In this document: one piece after another, positions 52,821 through 61,684 of the stretch | Layout: every line of letters starts with the position of its first letter | Numbering within the stretch: position 1 is the stretch's first letter | Source: Acidovorax sp. DW039 | GTDB lineage: Bacteria; Pseudomonadota; Gammaproteobacteria; Burkholderiales; Burkholderiaceae_C | Direction: 5' to 3' | Assembly: GCF_037101375.1 (NCBI RefSeq) | Contig: NZ_AP029019.1 | Span: 372,001 to 436,000 of the forward strand | Length of the DNA stretch: 64,000 nt | Position numbers and translations under genes: made by a program | The notes under the pieces: model-generated | Told to the model about the DNA's origin: nothing | The model's database searches: none | The model's input: the letters and a program-made list of their open reading frames with translations, nothing else

Positions 52821-54284
52821 CTGCAGCTTGAGGGCCTGGGGCGAGGTGACCGGTGCTGGGGCGGGCTTACCGTCCAGCAGGCGGTGGAGCACGTTCAGGA
52901 TGTGGGTCTTGCTGGCAGCCCCTGACTCCAGTGCCAACTCCACTGCAGCGAGCACAGCTTGTTCATCGTGGTGCAGCACCAGAGCCAGAACCTCCACCAT
53001 CTCTCGGTCGCCGCCTGGCTGCTTCAAGAGGGCGGCCTGCAGGCGCTTGAAGGCTGCTGGCAGTTCCAGGAATGGAACACCATTGCGCAAGGCCCCGGGC
53101 TTGCGCTGCAGCACTGCTAGGTAGTGGCGCCAGTCGTACACGGTCTGTCCCGCACCATGGTGGTTACGCTCGATCAGGCGCTGATGCTCGCACACGATCT
53201 GGCCTTCGGCGGCGACCACCAGGCGATCGGCGTAGACCCGCAGGCTCACCGGCCGATTGGCATACGGCGCCGGCACGCTGTAGCGATTGCGCTCGAAGTG
53301 GACCAAGCAGGTGGGTGAGACGCGCTTGGTGTGCTCCACAAAGCCATCGAAGGACCGGGGCATCGGCATCAAGGTTGCCTTCTCTTGAGCCCAGACATCC
53401 GCGACGGTGCCCGGCAGCTTGCCGTGCTCGATCTCGTGCCACAGCGCCACGCAGCGCTCTTCAAGCCAGGCATTGAGATCGGGCAGGCTTGGGAATGGAG
53501 GCACTACTTGCCACAGGCGATGGCGGGCATCGCGCACGTTCTTCTCCACCTGGCCCTTCTCCCAGCCCGAGGCCGGGTTGCAGAACTCGGCCTCGAACAG
53601 GAAGTGGCTGACCATGGCCGCAAAGCGCGCATTGACGTCGCGCTCCTTGCCACGGCGCACCCGGTCTACAGCGGTGCGCATGTTGTCGTAGATGCCACGG
53701 CGGGGAACGCCACCCAGGACTACGAATGCATGGTTGTGGGCATCGAACAGCATCTCGTGCGTCTGCAGGGGGTAGGCGCGCAGGTAGAACGCTCGGCTGT
53801 GGCTGAGCTTGAAGTGGGCTACCTGCAGCTTGGTGCGCACTCCGGCGAGAACAGCCCAGTCCTCGCTCCAATCGAATTGGAACGCCTCGCCGGGGCCGAA
53901 GGCCAAAGGCACAAAGGTGTCGCAGCCGGTGGTCGGCTGGGCCACCAGGCGTTGTTCTTGCCAGAGGCGGACAAAGGCCGCGACCCGTTTGTAGGAGCCG
54001 GTATAGCCCAGCGCCTGCAGATCGGCGTATATCTGCTTGACGGTACGCCGCTGCTTGCGGGATCGGCCAGCTTCCGTCTTGAGCCAGCCCGAGAGCTTCA
54101 AGGCAAAGGGATCGAGCTTGGAAGGGCTGACCCGCTTGGCATAGTGCGGCTCGGCCTCGCCTGCGCGCAGGTACTTGCGAATGGTGTTGCGCGAGAGGCC
54201 CGTGCGGCGGGCGATCTCCCTGATGGACAGCTGCTCTCGCAGGGCCCAGCGCCTGATGACACTCAGTGTTGCCACGTCTATCAC
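51876..54284 (-). CDS. Chimeric frame: IS21-type transposase IstA fused to AAA ATPase C-terminus
   Basis: An uninterrupted frame of 802 residues from GTG 54284 (AGGAG seven bases upstream). Residues 1-488 are IstA: HTH IREIARRTGLSRNTIRKYL, then an rve core with the DDE residues in FQFDWSEDW, RRGIYDNMRTAV and ASGWEKGQVEKNVRD. At about 52820 (after PQALKLQ) the sequence switches to an ABC/RecF-like ATPase with a signature LSEGEQRAIAIASFLAEI, Walker B GGIVFDDPVSSLDHRR and IIFTHDIYFL. The fusion lacks the last residues of IstA, all of istB, the right IS end and the ATPase Walker A. Neither half is likely to be functional as such, although IstA is nearly complete. Confidence 0.8.
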   Translation of the reverse strand: MIDVATLSVIRRWALREQLSIREIARRTGLSRNTIRKYLRAGEAEPHYAKRVSPSKLDPFALKLSGWLKTEAGRSRKQRRTVKQIYADLQALGYTGSYKRVAAFVRLWQEQRLVAQPTTGCDTFVPLAFGPGEAFQFDWSEDWAVLAGVRTKLQVAHFKLSHSRAFYLRAYPLQTHEMLFDAHNHAFVVLGGVPRRGIYDNMRTAVDRVRRGKERDVNARFAAMVSHFLFEAEFCNPASGWEKGQVEKNVRDARHRLWQVVPPFPSLPDLNAWLEERCVALWHEIEHGKLPGTVADVWAQEKATLMPMPRSFDGFVEHTKRVSPTCLVHFERNRYSVPAPYANRPVSLRVYADRLVVAAEGQIVCEHQRLIERNHHGAGQTVYDWRHYLAVLQRKPGALRNGVPFLELPAAFKRLQAALLKQPGGDREMVEVLALVLHHDEQAVLAAVELALESGAASKTHILNVLHRLLDGKPAPAPVTSPQALKLQACINAMDTRAISRKSTELSRTMASQELADALNAELRCLKVHELYIGMKPESPGGKTQFKLTLQLPGGGAPSAVLSEGEQRAIAIASFLAEIKLGKGKGGIVFDDPVSSLDHRRRWEVAERLAHESKVRQVIIFTHDIYFLAILEQKAEAVGASLAKNYIRRTANGFGVHSQSLPFDVEGTKARVGQLRQMQVDAQRAKKDGDDDRHRMLTTAAYGRLRLAWERCVEEVLFNGVVQRFGEGVSTQKLKAVVVTDDDYKQIEAGMSKSSKFEHDAASPVGRLPIPDPEELLADIENLEAFRVAVDKRNRQGIPARA

Positions 54285-54392
54285 TCCTGGTCTCCTGCTG
54301 CTCAACAAAGCAGCAGGTTAGGGTTAGTACGTGGGTCAGATTTAGATGGAAATCCTGGGGACTAGTGGGTCACTTCTGCGTGGAAATCAACA
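52821..54392 (-). mobile_element. IS21-family insertion sequence remnant (left end + istA, right end missing)
   Basis: The left end lies at 54392: the minus strand begins TGTTGATTTCCACG, and IS21 elements begin TG. Two tandem transposase sites follow: TTTCCACGCAGAAGTGACCC, then TTTCCATCTAAATCTGACCC (bases 54387 down to about 54330). istA reads from 54284 and is nearly full length. istB and the right inverted end are absent; the element stops at about 52820 in the ATPase fragment. No target duplication can be checked. Confidence 0.8.
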
Positions 54393-54596
54393 GCATTACC
54401 CCTCCTTGGACTTGCCTACGCCGAACTCAACCACAGGTTCGTTGCTGGCGACATTGCTACCGGAACTTTGAACAGAACAGCTTGAGCGGTCGGCCCGCTG
54501 GGCCCACGTATGGTAGCTGCACCTCCGTATGCAATTTGCGCCGCACATGAGTCGTCAGCGGCAGTTCGTCCGTTCATGCAGTAGCCATTCCCGTGG

Positions 54597-54857
54597 CTTG
54601 ACGGATACGGCCTTTCGGCGTTGTTGTATGGAGAGGTACGCATAGATCGAGGCGTACCACAACAGTCAAATTTTCACGACTATCCAGTGCTTCGAATGTC
54701 GGAAATGCCTAACATTCCCGTACGCATCATGGAGAGTTCAGCGCCTCCTGGAGGGGTGGGTGAGCCAGCCTTGCCTCCGCTACTCCCTGCCGTCGCCAAT
54801 GCCGTTGCTCGTCTGACAGGCAAGCGGGTGACGCGACTCCCGCTATCTCTGGAATAG
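54597..54857 (+). pseudogene. Molybdenum hydroxylase large subunit, C-terminal fragment (IorB-like)
   Basis: The in-frame stretch from about 54597 reads LDGYGLSALLYGEVRI, then QQSNFHDYPVLRMSEMP and APPGGVGEPALPPLLPAVAN, ending LPLSLE. QQSNFxDYPVLRMxExP and PGGVGEPxxPPxxPAxANA are hallmarks of the C-terminal end of isoquinoline 1-oxidoreductase beta subunit/aldehyde-dehydrogenase-type molybdopterin proteins. A stop at 54582 and no homology further upstream show that about nine tenths of the gene is missing. It precedes xdhC, its usual neighbour. Confidence 0.75.
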
Positions 54858-55169
54858 CCAATTGGCTGAGCTCTTGATGCAGAGACGTACGTGATCGTTT
54901 CCTCTGGGCGGGAAAATCCTAGACATTGCGCAAGGTGCAAACCCTCTTGCTAGGTGACCGCCTCTGATGTGGGCGCCCGCGGCAGCGCTAATCCAAAAGG
55001 ATAGCTGATCTCAGGCAAAGCTCGATGCCTGCAACAGGCGGCGTCTACTGCTGACCTGCATGCTGCAGTCGAATGCCAACTGCAGTGTGCGTTTGTACAG
55101 CGAGATCGTGAGCAATCCTCAGCGCAGTTGTTCGTCAATCGCAAATTGAACTTTTGAACAAGAGAGAAT
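54858..55169. other. Noncoding spacer before xdhC
   Basis: 312 bp with stop codons in all frames. It should carry the xdhC promoter, but no promoter or conserved element could be identified with confidence. Confidence 0.4.
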
Positions 55170-55862
55170 GTGGAAAACTTGGATGTGATGGTGTTGCGCA
55201 CGCTGCAGGTCTGGCGGGCTGCGGGTCGCCGTGCACTGCTGGCCACGGTGGTGCGCACTTGGGGTTCTTCGCCGCGACCGGTGGGGTCCATCATAGCGCT
55301 GTGCGAGGACGGTGCGGGAGTGGGCTCGGTGTCCGGCGGCTGCATCGAGGACGACCTGATTGACCGGCACACTCGCGCCTATGCGCGCGTGGCGGGTGCG
55401 TCGGCCCGTGATGCCGCGAGCCGGCGCATTCCCAGCGGGCCGCCCACCTTCGTCAAATACGGCATCACTGCAGACGAGGCCCACCGCTTTGGCCTGCCCT
55501 GCGGCGGCACGCTCGAGTTGCTGCTGGAGTACGACCCCGCCCCTAGCGCGCTGACGGATCTGATCCGCGCCCTGGAGGCCGGCCGCCTCATGCAGCGCAC
55601 GGTGTGCCTGTCCGACGGCGCCGTGACGCTGCTCGCTGCGGCAGCGCCCGCCGAACTGGTGGTGGACGATGTGCAGCTCACCAACACCTTTGGGCCGGAA
55701 TACCGCATGCTGCTGATTGGCGCGGGCCAGCTGACGGAGTACCTGGCCACCATGGCGCTCTTCAACGGCTTTGCCATCATTGTGTGCGACCCGCGCGAGG
55801 AATACCGCGGCAGAGTGCAAGCCCATCGACTACCTCAAGCCCGATGGCAAGCTGACGTTTGA
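55170..55862 (+). pseudogene. XdhC/CoxI-family molybdenum cofactor protein, 3'-truncated and fused
   Basis: Starts at GTG 55170 with AGAGAG upstream. Residues 1-213 are a normal XdhC: LRTLQVWRAAGRRALLATVV, RPVGSIIALCEDG, SVSGGCIEDDLI (conserved Cys), then [20 protein letters not shown] and [10 protein letters not shown]. After position ~55809 the sequence is no longer XdhC: the frame runs through the ETF-QO fragment out of phase to a stop at 55862. XdhC normally inserts sulfurated cofactor into xanthine-type dehydrogenases; the C-terminal NAD-like half is lost here. Confidence 0.8.
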
Positions 55863-56172
55863 CCGCCTCTCCAGCGTGTTCATCAGCAACACCCACCACG
55901 AAGAGAACCAGCCCGCGCACCTGACGCTGAAAGACGCGAGCGTGCCGGTCAACATCAATCTGGCCAAGTACGCTGGCCCTGAGGCACGCTACTGCCCCGC
56001 AGGCGTGTACGAATTTGTGCCCGACACCGCTCAGGGTGGCAATGCCCAGCGCCTGCAGATCAACGCGCAAAACTGCGTGCACTGCAAGACCTGCGACATC
56101 AAGGACCCCACGCAAAACATCGTGTGGGTGACGCCCGAAGGGGGAAGTGGCCCGAACTACGCAGGCATGTAA
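55810..56172 (+). pseudogene. ETF-ubiquinone oxidoreductase, C-terminal fragment
   Basis: From about 55810 the frame reads [40 protein letters not shown] and [20 protein letters not shown], ending GPNYAGM. These are the C-terminal [4Fe-4S] ligands (Cys-x2-Cys-x2-Cys) and last strand of ETF-QO, which passes electrons from ETF to ubiquinone. The first three quarters of the gene, including FAD and quinone domains, are absent. The join to xdhC is direct, with the frames offset by one base. Confidence 0.85.
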
Positions 56173-56218
56173 GCTACGAAATCGATAGCATGCACACTGA
56201 CTGTAGTAGCACAGGCCA

Positions 56219-57880
56219 TCACGCAGCGGTGCGCGTAAGTTGAAATTTACCCATCGCGTGCGCGAGCCGGTTGGCCTGGTCCTTGAGGCTCTGGGCCGCT
56301 GCAGCTCCCTCTTCCACTAGCGCTGCGTTTTGCTGTGTCATGTGGTCCAGCTGGTCCACCGCGTGGCTCACCTGGCCGATCTGCGTGCTCTGCTCACTGC
56401 TGGCGGCGTTGATCTCGGACATAAGCATGGTCACGCGCTCCACACTCTGCACGATGTCGCCCATTGTGGCACCCGCAGTCACCACCAACCTAGCCCCATC
56501 GCTCACCTTGGTCACACTGTCGGAAATCAATGCCTTGATCTCGCGCGCTGCGTTGGCGCTGCGCCCGGCCAAGCTGCGCACCTCGCTGGCCACCACCGCA
56601 AAGCCGCGCCCCTGCTCACCAGCACGTGCTGACTCCACAGCCGCATTGAGCGCAAGGATATTGGTTTGGAACGCAATGCCGTCAATAATGCCCACAATGT
56701 CGGCTATTTTCTTGCTACTGGCATTGATCTCCTCCATGGTCTTGACCACTTGGTTGACCACTTCGCCCCCCCTGCCGGCCACCTCTGTGGCGTTGAGCGC
56801 CAGCGCGTTAGCCTGGCGCGTACTGTCGGCATTGGTTGCGACCATCTGCGCCAGCTGCGCAATACTGGCCGCCGTTTGCTGCAGGTTGCTGGCCGCATGT
56901 TCGGTACGCACGCTCAGGTCGGTGTTACCCGCAGCCACTTCGGAGCTGGCGACATGGATGGATTCACCCGAGTCCCGCACCTCAGTCACCACGTAGTGCA
57001 GCGACTCGACCATCTTGTCCAGCGCAGTAAGTAACTGGCCGATCTCGTCGGTGCGCTGGGTTTGCATACGCACCGTGAGGTCGCCCTGCGCCACCACGGC
57101 AGCCGCCTGGGAAGCTTGGCGCAACGGCAACACGATGGAGCGCCGCAGCAGCAAACCAAACAGCGCCGAAAGCGCCACCACGACCACAACGGCAATTGCG
57201 CTGATCCACTGCGCTCGCCAAGCGTCAGCAATCATACTGTCGCTCGCCTTCAACGATGCCCGCTCCGAAGCGCCCAGCAACTGGTCTATGGCCTTAAGGT
57301 ACTGGACCAAGGCAGCCGAATGCTCCTGCAGCTCTTTTTGACTGATGATCTTGGACTCGAGGGCATTCTGTACCAATGCATCGCGCAGCACCGCATAACG
57401 CTGCCGTTGCACCTGGACCTCGGCCCACAGGGGTTTAGTGCTTTCAGCGGTCGAAGCTTGGGTCAAGGCAGCCTCGATGCGCTGGCGCAGGGCATCCTCA
57501 GCCGCCAACTGGGTACGCATTTCGGCTACCAGGGGGAACACATCGGACGAGAGCGTAGCGCGCAAGGCAATCTGGCCGATATGAACAGACTGGGTTTTCC
57601 AGTCACGCACCGAGCGCTCGATGGGCAACTGTTCCACCGTTAAGATTGCCGCCTGGCGGCCAGTGCCCACGCCCGTCATCCAAGTGATCGCCCCCAGCAG
57701 CGCCACAGCCAAGCCCAGGACCCCAAAGCTGGCCGCGAGCTTCTGGCCGACGCTAAAGCTGCGCCGAGCCTGCGCACGCGCCATGGGACGCCGGGCTTCG
57801 AAAGCCATCGGAGTATCCACAGGCATTCCAGACAATGCGGTGCGATAGGTTGCACCAGATGACGTGGGTAAATAGTCCAT
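56219..57880 (-). CDS. Methyl-accepting chemotaxis protein
   Basis: 553 residues from ATG 57878-57880. Layout: short basic cytoplasmic start, helix near 47-69, a four-helix-bundle-type periplasmic domain of about 130-140 residues, a second helix near 203-225, HAMP (GDLTVRMQTQRTDEIGQLLTALD) and a signalling domain with the conserved tip IDGIAFQTNILALNAAVESA and RGFAVVASEVRSLAGRSAN. The second Trp-less C-terminus has no CheR pentapeptide. It follows the 5-oxoprolinase gene by 77 bp in the same direction, so its ligand may be a substrate of that operon (inference). Confidence 0.93.
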   Translation of the reverse strand: MDYLPTSSGATYRTALSGMPVDTPMAFEARRPMARAQARRSFSVGQKLAASFGVLGLAVALLGAITWMTGVGTGRQAAILTVEQLPIERSVRDWKTQSVHIGQIALRATLSSDVFPLVAEMRTQLAAEDALRQRIEAALTQASTAESTKPLWAEVQVQRQRYAVLRDALVQNALESKIISQKELQEHSAALVQYLKAIDQLLGASERASLKASDSMIADAWRAQWISAIAVVVVVALSALFGLLLRRSIVLPLRQASQAAAVVAQGDLTVRMQTQRTDEIGQLLTALDKMVESLHYVVTEVRDSGESIHVASSEVAAGNTDLSVRTEHAASNLQQTAASIAQLAQMVATNADSTRQANALALNATEVAGRGGEVVNQVVKTMEEINASSKKIADIVGIIDGIAFQTNILALNAAVESARAGEQGRGFAVVASEVRSLAGRSANAAREIKALISDSVTKVSDGARLVVTAGATMGDIVQSVERVTMLMSEINAASSEQSTQIGQVSHAVDQLDHMTQQNAALVEEGAAAAQSLKDQANRLAHAMGKFQLTRTAA

Positions 57881-57957
57881 GAGCGTTCTCTTGGTTAAGC
57901 CATACACGGCAGGTCTGAGCGATGGGCCGAGCGTAGTGCTGCGCTCGCCCCCCGTGT

Positions 57958-60900
57958 TCAATGCGAAATAGACTCTCCAAACCCGCCACCGCCGGGTGTA
58001 GATATCTCAAACACATCGCCAGGCTCCATCAGTGCGGAGCCGATGTGGCCCAGCTCCTCAACTTGGCCGGTGGCACGCAGCACGCGGTTGGCACCAGGCC
58101 TGCCAGGCTGGCCGCCCGCCATGCCAAAGGCAGGGTTCAGGCGCCCGTTCGAGAGGATGCTGGCCGTCATCGCCTCCAGGAACCGCACGCGCCGCACGCC
58201 CCCATCCCCACCAACCCAGCGGCCTGCACCGCCCGAGCCGCGCAGAATCTCGTAGCTGTCGAGCACCACCGGGAAGCGGAACTCCAGCACCTCGGGGTCA
58301 GTGAGGCGCGAGTTGGTCATGTGGGTCTGGACCACGCTGGTGCCGTCAAAACCGCGCACCGCCCGGCCTGTGGCGTCCAGCACCGCACCCGCACCGCTGC
58401 CACCGGCAATGGTTTCGTAGTACTGGTACTGCGCATTGCCGAAGGTGAAGTTGTTCATGGTGGGCTGGCTGCCCGCCATCACACCAAGGGCGCCAAACAG
58501 CGCGTTGGTGATGCAGGTGGAGGTCTCCACATTGCCCGCCACCACCGAGGCCGGCGGGTTGGGGTTGAGCATGGAGCCTTGCGGGATGATCACCTGCAGG
58601 GGCTTGAGGCAACCGGCGTTGAGCGGGATGTCGTCGTCCACCAGCGTGCGGAACACATACAGCACGGCCGCCATGCACACGGCACGCGGGGCGTTGAAGT
58701 TGTTCATCTGCTGCGGGCTGGTGCCTGCAAAGTCGATGACCGCGCTGCGCTCGGCCACATTGACCTTGACCGACACGCTGATCTGCGCGCCGTTGTCCAG
58801 CGGCAGGGTGAAGCTGCCGTCCTTGAGCTGCGTGATCACACGGCGCACCGACTCTTCGGCGTTGTCCTGCACATGGCGCATGTAGGCCTGCACGACATCC
58901 AGGCCAAACTGGTCCACCATCTTCGACAGCTCCTGCACGCCTTTTTCGTTCGCCGCGATCTGTGCGCGCAGGTCGGCCAGGTTCTGTTGCGGGTTGCGGC
59001 TGGGGTATGGCGTGGTGCCGCCGCCCGTGGCCAGCAGGGTGCGCACTTCCTCTTCCAGAAAGATGCCCCGGTCCACCAGCTTCACGTTGTTGATCTGCAC
59101 GCCCTCCTCGTCGATGCGCGTGGAGAACGGGGGCATGGAGCCCGGTGTGGTGCCGCCAATGTCCGCGTGGTGGCCCCGGCTGCCCACATAAAACGTGGGC
59201 TCGTTGCCCTCGGCCACGTACACCGGGGTGATCACCGTCACATCCGGCAGGTGGGTGCCCCCGTGGTACGGGTCGTTGAGCATGTACACGTCGCCCGGGT
59301 GCATCTTGCCCGCGTTCTCGCGGATCACGGTCTTGATGCTCTCGCCCATGGACCCCAGGTGCACGGGCATGTGGGGCGCGTTGGCGATCAGGTTGCCGGC
59401 CGCGTCGAATAACGCGCAGCTGAAGTCCAGACGCTCCTTGATGTTCACCGAGTAGGCCGTGTTCTGCAATTGCAGCCCCATCTGCTCGGCAATGTTCATG
59501 AACAGGTTGTTGAACACCTCCAGCAGCACCGGGTCCACGGTGGTGCCTGCGGCGTACTGCACCTTGCGGGCGGTCACGCGGTCTAGCACCAGGTGGTCCA
59601 GGTCGGTCAGGCGCGCAGACCAGCCGGGCTCCACCACGGTGGTGGTGTTCTTCTCGGCAATGATGGCCGGGCCGGGGATCACGTCGCCGGGGTGCAGGTC
59701 CTCGCGCACCACCAGGGCCGCGTCGTGCCAGGCGCCGCCCGAGTACATCTGGACCACCTCGCGCTGCGGGTGCTTGCGGTGCGGGTGCACGGGCAGGCGC
59801 GGCTCGGCAGGGGCGTCACCGGCAATCATGGCTTCGACCGACACGGCCTCCACCACCAGGCCCTTGCCGGCCATGAGGAAGGCAAAGCGCTGGCGGTAGG
59901 CGGCCTCAAAGGCTGCCTGGATGCTGGCCATGTCGCCAAACGGCACGACCAGGGCCGAATCCGTGCCCTCATAGCGCACATGCACGTTATGGCGCACCTG
60001 CACGGGGTTGGTGCTGACCTGCTGGCGCTCCAGCTCGGCCTGCGCGGCAGCGCCCAGCGTATCCAGGCGCTCGGCGATCAAGGGCAGAGATTCAGCCGCC
60101 AGCGGCATCTCCACCGCCTGCTCGCGGATCACGGTCTGGTCGGCCAGGCCCATGCCATAGGCGCTGAGCACACCTGCCAGCGGGTGCACGAACACGCGCG
60201 ACATGCCCAGGGCATCGGCCACCAGGCAAGCATGCTGGCCGCCTGCACCACCAAAGCACTGCAGGGTGTAGCGCGTCACGTCATAGCCGCGCGCCACGCT
60301 GATCTTCTTGATGGCGTTGGCCATCTGCTGCACGGCAATCTGGATGAAGCCTTCGGCCACTTCTTCGGGCTTGCGCTGGGTCTGCGTCGCAATCTCTTCA
60401 AAGCGGACGCGCACCGCGTCGGCGTCCAGCGTTTCGTTGGCTGCGGGGCCGAACACGCTGGGGAAATAACGGGGCTGCACCTTGCCCACCATCACGTTCG
60501 CATCGGTCACGGCCAGCGGGCCGCCCCGGCGGTAGCTCACAGGGCCTGGGTTGGCACCAGCGCTCTCGGGACCCACGCGAAAACGGGCACCGTCATACGC
60601 CAGCACCGAGCCACCGCCCGCCGCCACCGTGTGGATACTCATCATGGGAGCGCGCATGCGCACCCCCGCCACGTGGGTCTCGAACTCGCGCTCGAAGGCC
60701 CCGGCGTAGTGGCTCACATCGGTGGAGGTGCCGCCCATGTCGAAGCCAATAACTTTTTCGTGCCCGGCCAGGCCCGCTGTGCGCGCCATGCCGACGATGC
60801 CGCCTGCAGGGCCGGACAGGATCGCGTCCTTGCCCTGGAACGTGCCCGCATCGGTGAGGCCCCCTGAGGACTGCATGAAGAACAGCTTGACGCCCGGCAT

Positions 60901-61620
60901 CTCGTCGGCCACCTGCTCCACGTAGCGGCGCAGGATGGGCGACAGATACGCATCGACCACCGTGGTGTCGCCCCGGCTCACGAACTTCATCATGGGGCTG
61001 GTTTCGTGCGAGGTGCTGATCTGCGTGAAGCCGACCTCTTTGGCAATGCGCTTGGCTGCCTGCTCGTGCTGGGTGTAGCGATAGCCATGCATGAACACAA
61101 TGGCCACGCTGCGCAGGCCACGCCCGTAGGCGGCCAGCAGGTCGCCGCGCAGGGTGGCTTGGTCCAGGTTCTGCAGCAGGTTGCCATGGGCGCCCATGCG
61201 CTCGCGGGCCTCGATGACCTCGGTGTAGAGCAGCTCGGGCAGCTGGATGTGGCGGTCGAACAGGCGCGGGCGGTTCTGGTAGGCGATGCGCAGCGCGTCC
61301 TTGAAGCCTTTGGTGGTGACCAGCAGTGTGGGCTCGCCCTTGCGCTCCAGGAGCGCGTTGGTGGCCACCGTGGTGCCCATCTTCACGCACTCCACCAGCG
61401 CCGGGGTCACCGGCTCGCCAGGCTGCAGGCCCAGCAGGTGGCGAATTCCCGCCACCGCGGCATCCTTGTACTGCTCGGGGTTTTCAGACAGCAGCTTGTG
61501 TGTGGTGAGCGAGCCGTCGGGCCGCTTGGCCACGATGTCGGTGAAGGTGCCGCCCCGGTCAATCCAGAACTGCCAGCGGTTGCCGGCCGGTGCGGTGGTC
61601 ATGGTGGAGGGTGCTTGCAT
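57958..61620 (-). CDS. Fused 5-oxoprolinase / hydantoinase A-B protein
   Basis: 1220 residues, family length. The HyuA-like half (about 1-690) begins WQFWIDRGGTFTDIVAKRPDGS with the ATP-binding motif; GFDMGGTSTDVS and AAGGGSVLAYD follow. The HyuB half (about 700-1220) has GNLIANAPHMPVHLGSMGE, MLNDPYHGGTHLPDVT and the C-terminal ISTPGGGGFGE. The single fused chain is typical of ATP-dependent 5-oxoprolinase, which opens 5-oxoproline to glutamate. Some fused members act on hydantoins. It is downstream of the TRAP transporter genes, which may import the substrate. GTG 61635 is an alternative start. Confidence 0.88.
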   Translation of the reverse strand: MQAPSTMTTAPAGNRWQFWIDRGGTFTDIVAKRPDGSLTTHKLLSENPEQYKDAAVAGIRHLLGLQPGEPVTPALVECVKMGTTVATNALLERKGEPTLLVTTKGFKDALRIAYQNRPRLFDRHIQLPELLYTEVIEARERMGAHGNLLQNLDQATLRGDLLAAYGRGLRSVAIVFMHGYRYTQHEQAAKRIAKEVGFTQISTSHETSPMMKFVSRGDTTVVDAYLSPILRRYVEQVADEMPGVKLFFMQSSGGLTDAGTFQGKDAILSGPAGGIVGMARTAGLAGHEKVIGFDMGGTSTDVSHYAGAFEREFETHVAGVRMRAPMMSIHTVAAGGGSVLAYDGARFRVGPESAGANPGPVSYRRGGPLAVTDANVMVGKVQPRYFPSVFGPAANETLDADAVRVRFEEIATQTQRKPEEVAEGFIQIAVQQMANAIKKISVARGYDVTRYTLQCFGGAGGQHACLVADALGMSRVFVHPLAGVLSAYGMGLADQTVIREQAVEMPLAAESLPLIAERLDTLGAAAQAELERQQVSTNPVQVRHNVHVRYEGTDSALVVPFGDMASIQAAFEAAYRQRFAFLMAGKGLVVEAVSVEAMIAGDAPAEPRLPVHPHRKHPQREVVQMYSGGAWHDAALVVREDLHPGDVIPGPAIIAEKNTTTVVEPGWSARLTDLDHLVLDRVTARKVQYAAGTTVDPVLLEVFNNLFMNIAEQMGLQLQNTAYSVNIKERLDFSCALFDAAGNLIANAPHMPVHLGSMGESIKTVIRENAGKMHPGDVYMLNDPYHGGTHLPDVTVITPVYVAEGNEPTFYVGSRGHHADIGGTTPGSMPPFSTRIDEEGVQINNVKLVDRGIFLEEEVRTLLATGGGTTPYPSRNPQQNLADLRAQIAANEKGVQELSKMVDQFGLDVVQAYMRHVQDNAEESVRRVITQLKDGSFTLPLDNGAQISVSVKVNVAERSAVIDFAGTSPQQMNNFNAPRAVCMAAVLYVFRTLVDDDIPLNAGCLKPLQVIIPQGSMLNPNPPASVVAGNVETSTCITNALFGALGVMAGSQPTMNNFTFGNAQYQYYETIAGGSGAGAVLDATGRAVRGFDGTSVVQTHMTNSRLTDPEVLEFRFPVVLDSYEILRGSGGAGRWVGGDGGVRRVRFLEAMTASILSNGRLNPAFGMAGGQPGRPGANRVLRATGQVEELGHIGSALMEPGDVFEISTPGGGGFGESISH

Positions 61621-61684
61621 GGTGATTGGACTCACTGGTTAACGGATGAACTGAAGAACTAACGGACCGGCGTTGGAAGTCGGA

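Noticed and set aside
57961..60867. Two plus-strand open frames opposite the fused 5-oxoprolinase
   Set aside because: Composition is His/Gly/Ala-rich with no recognisable fold, and the minus strand encodes an intact family-length enzyme.
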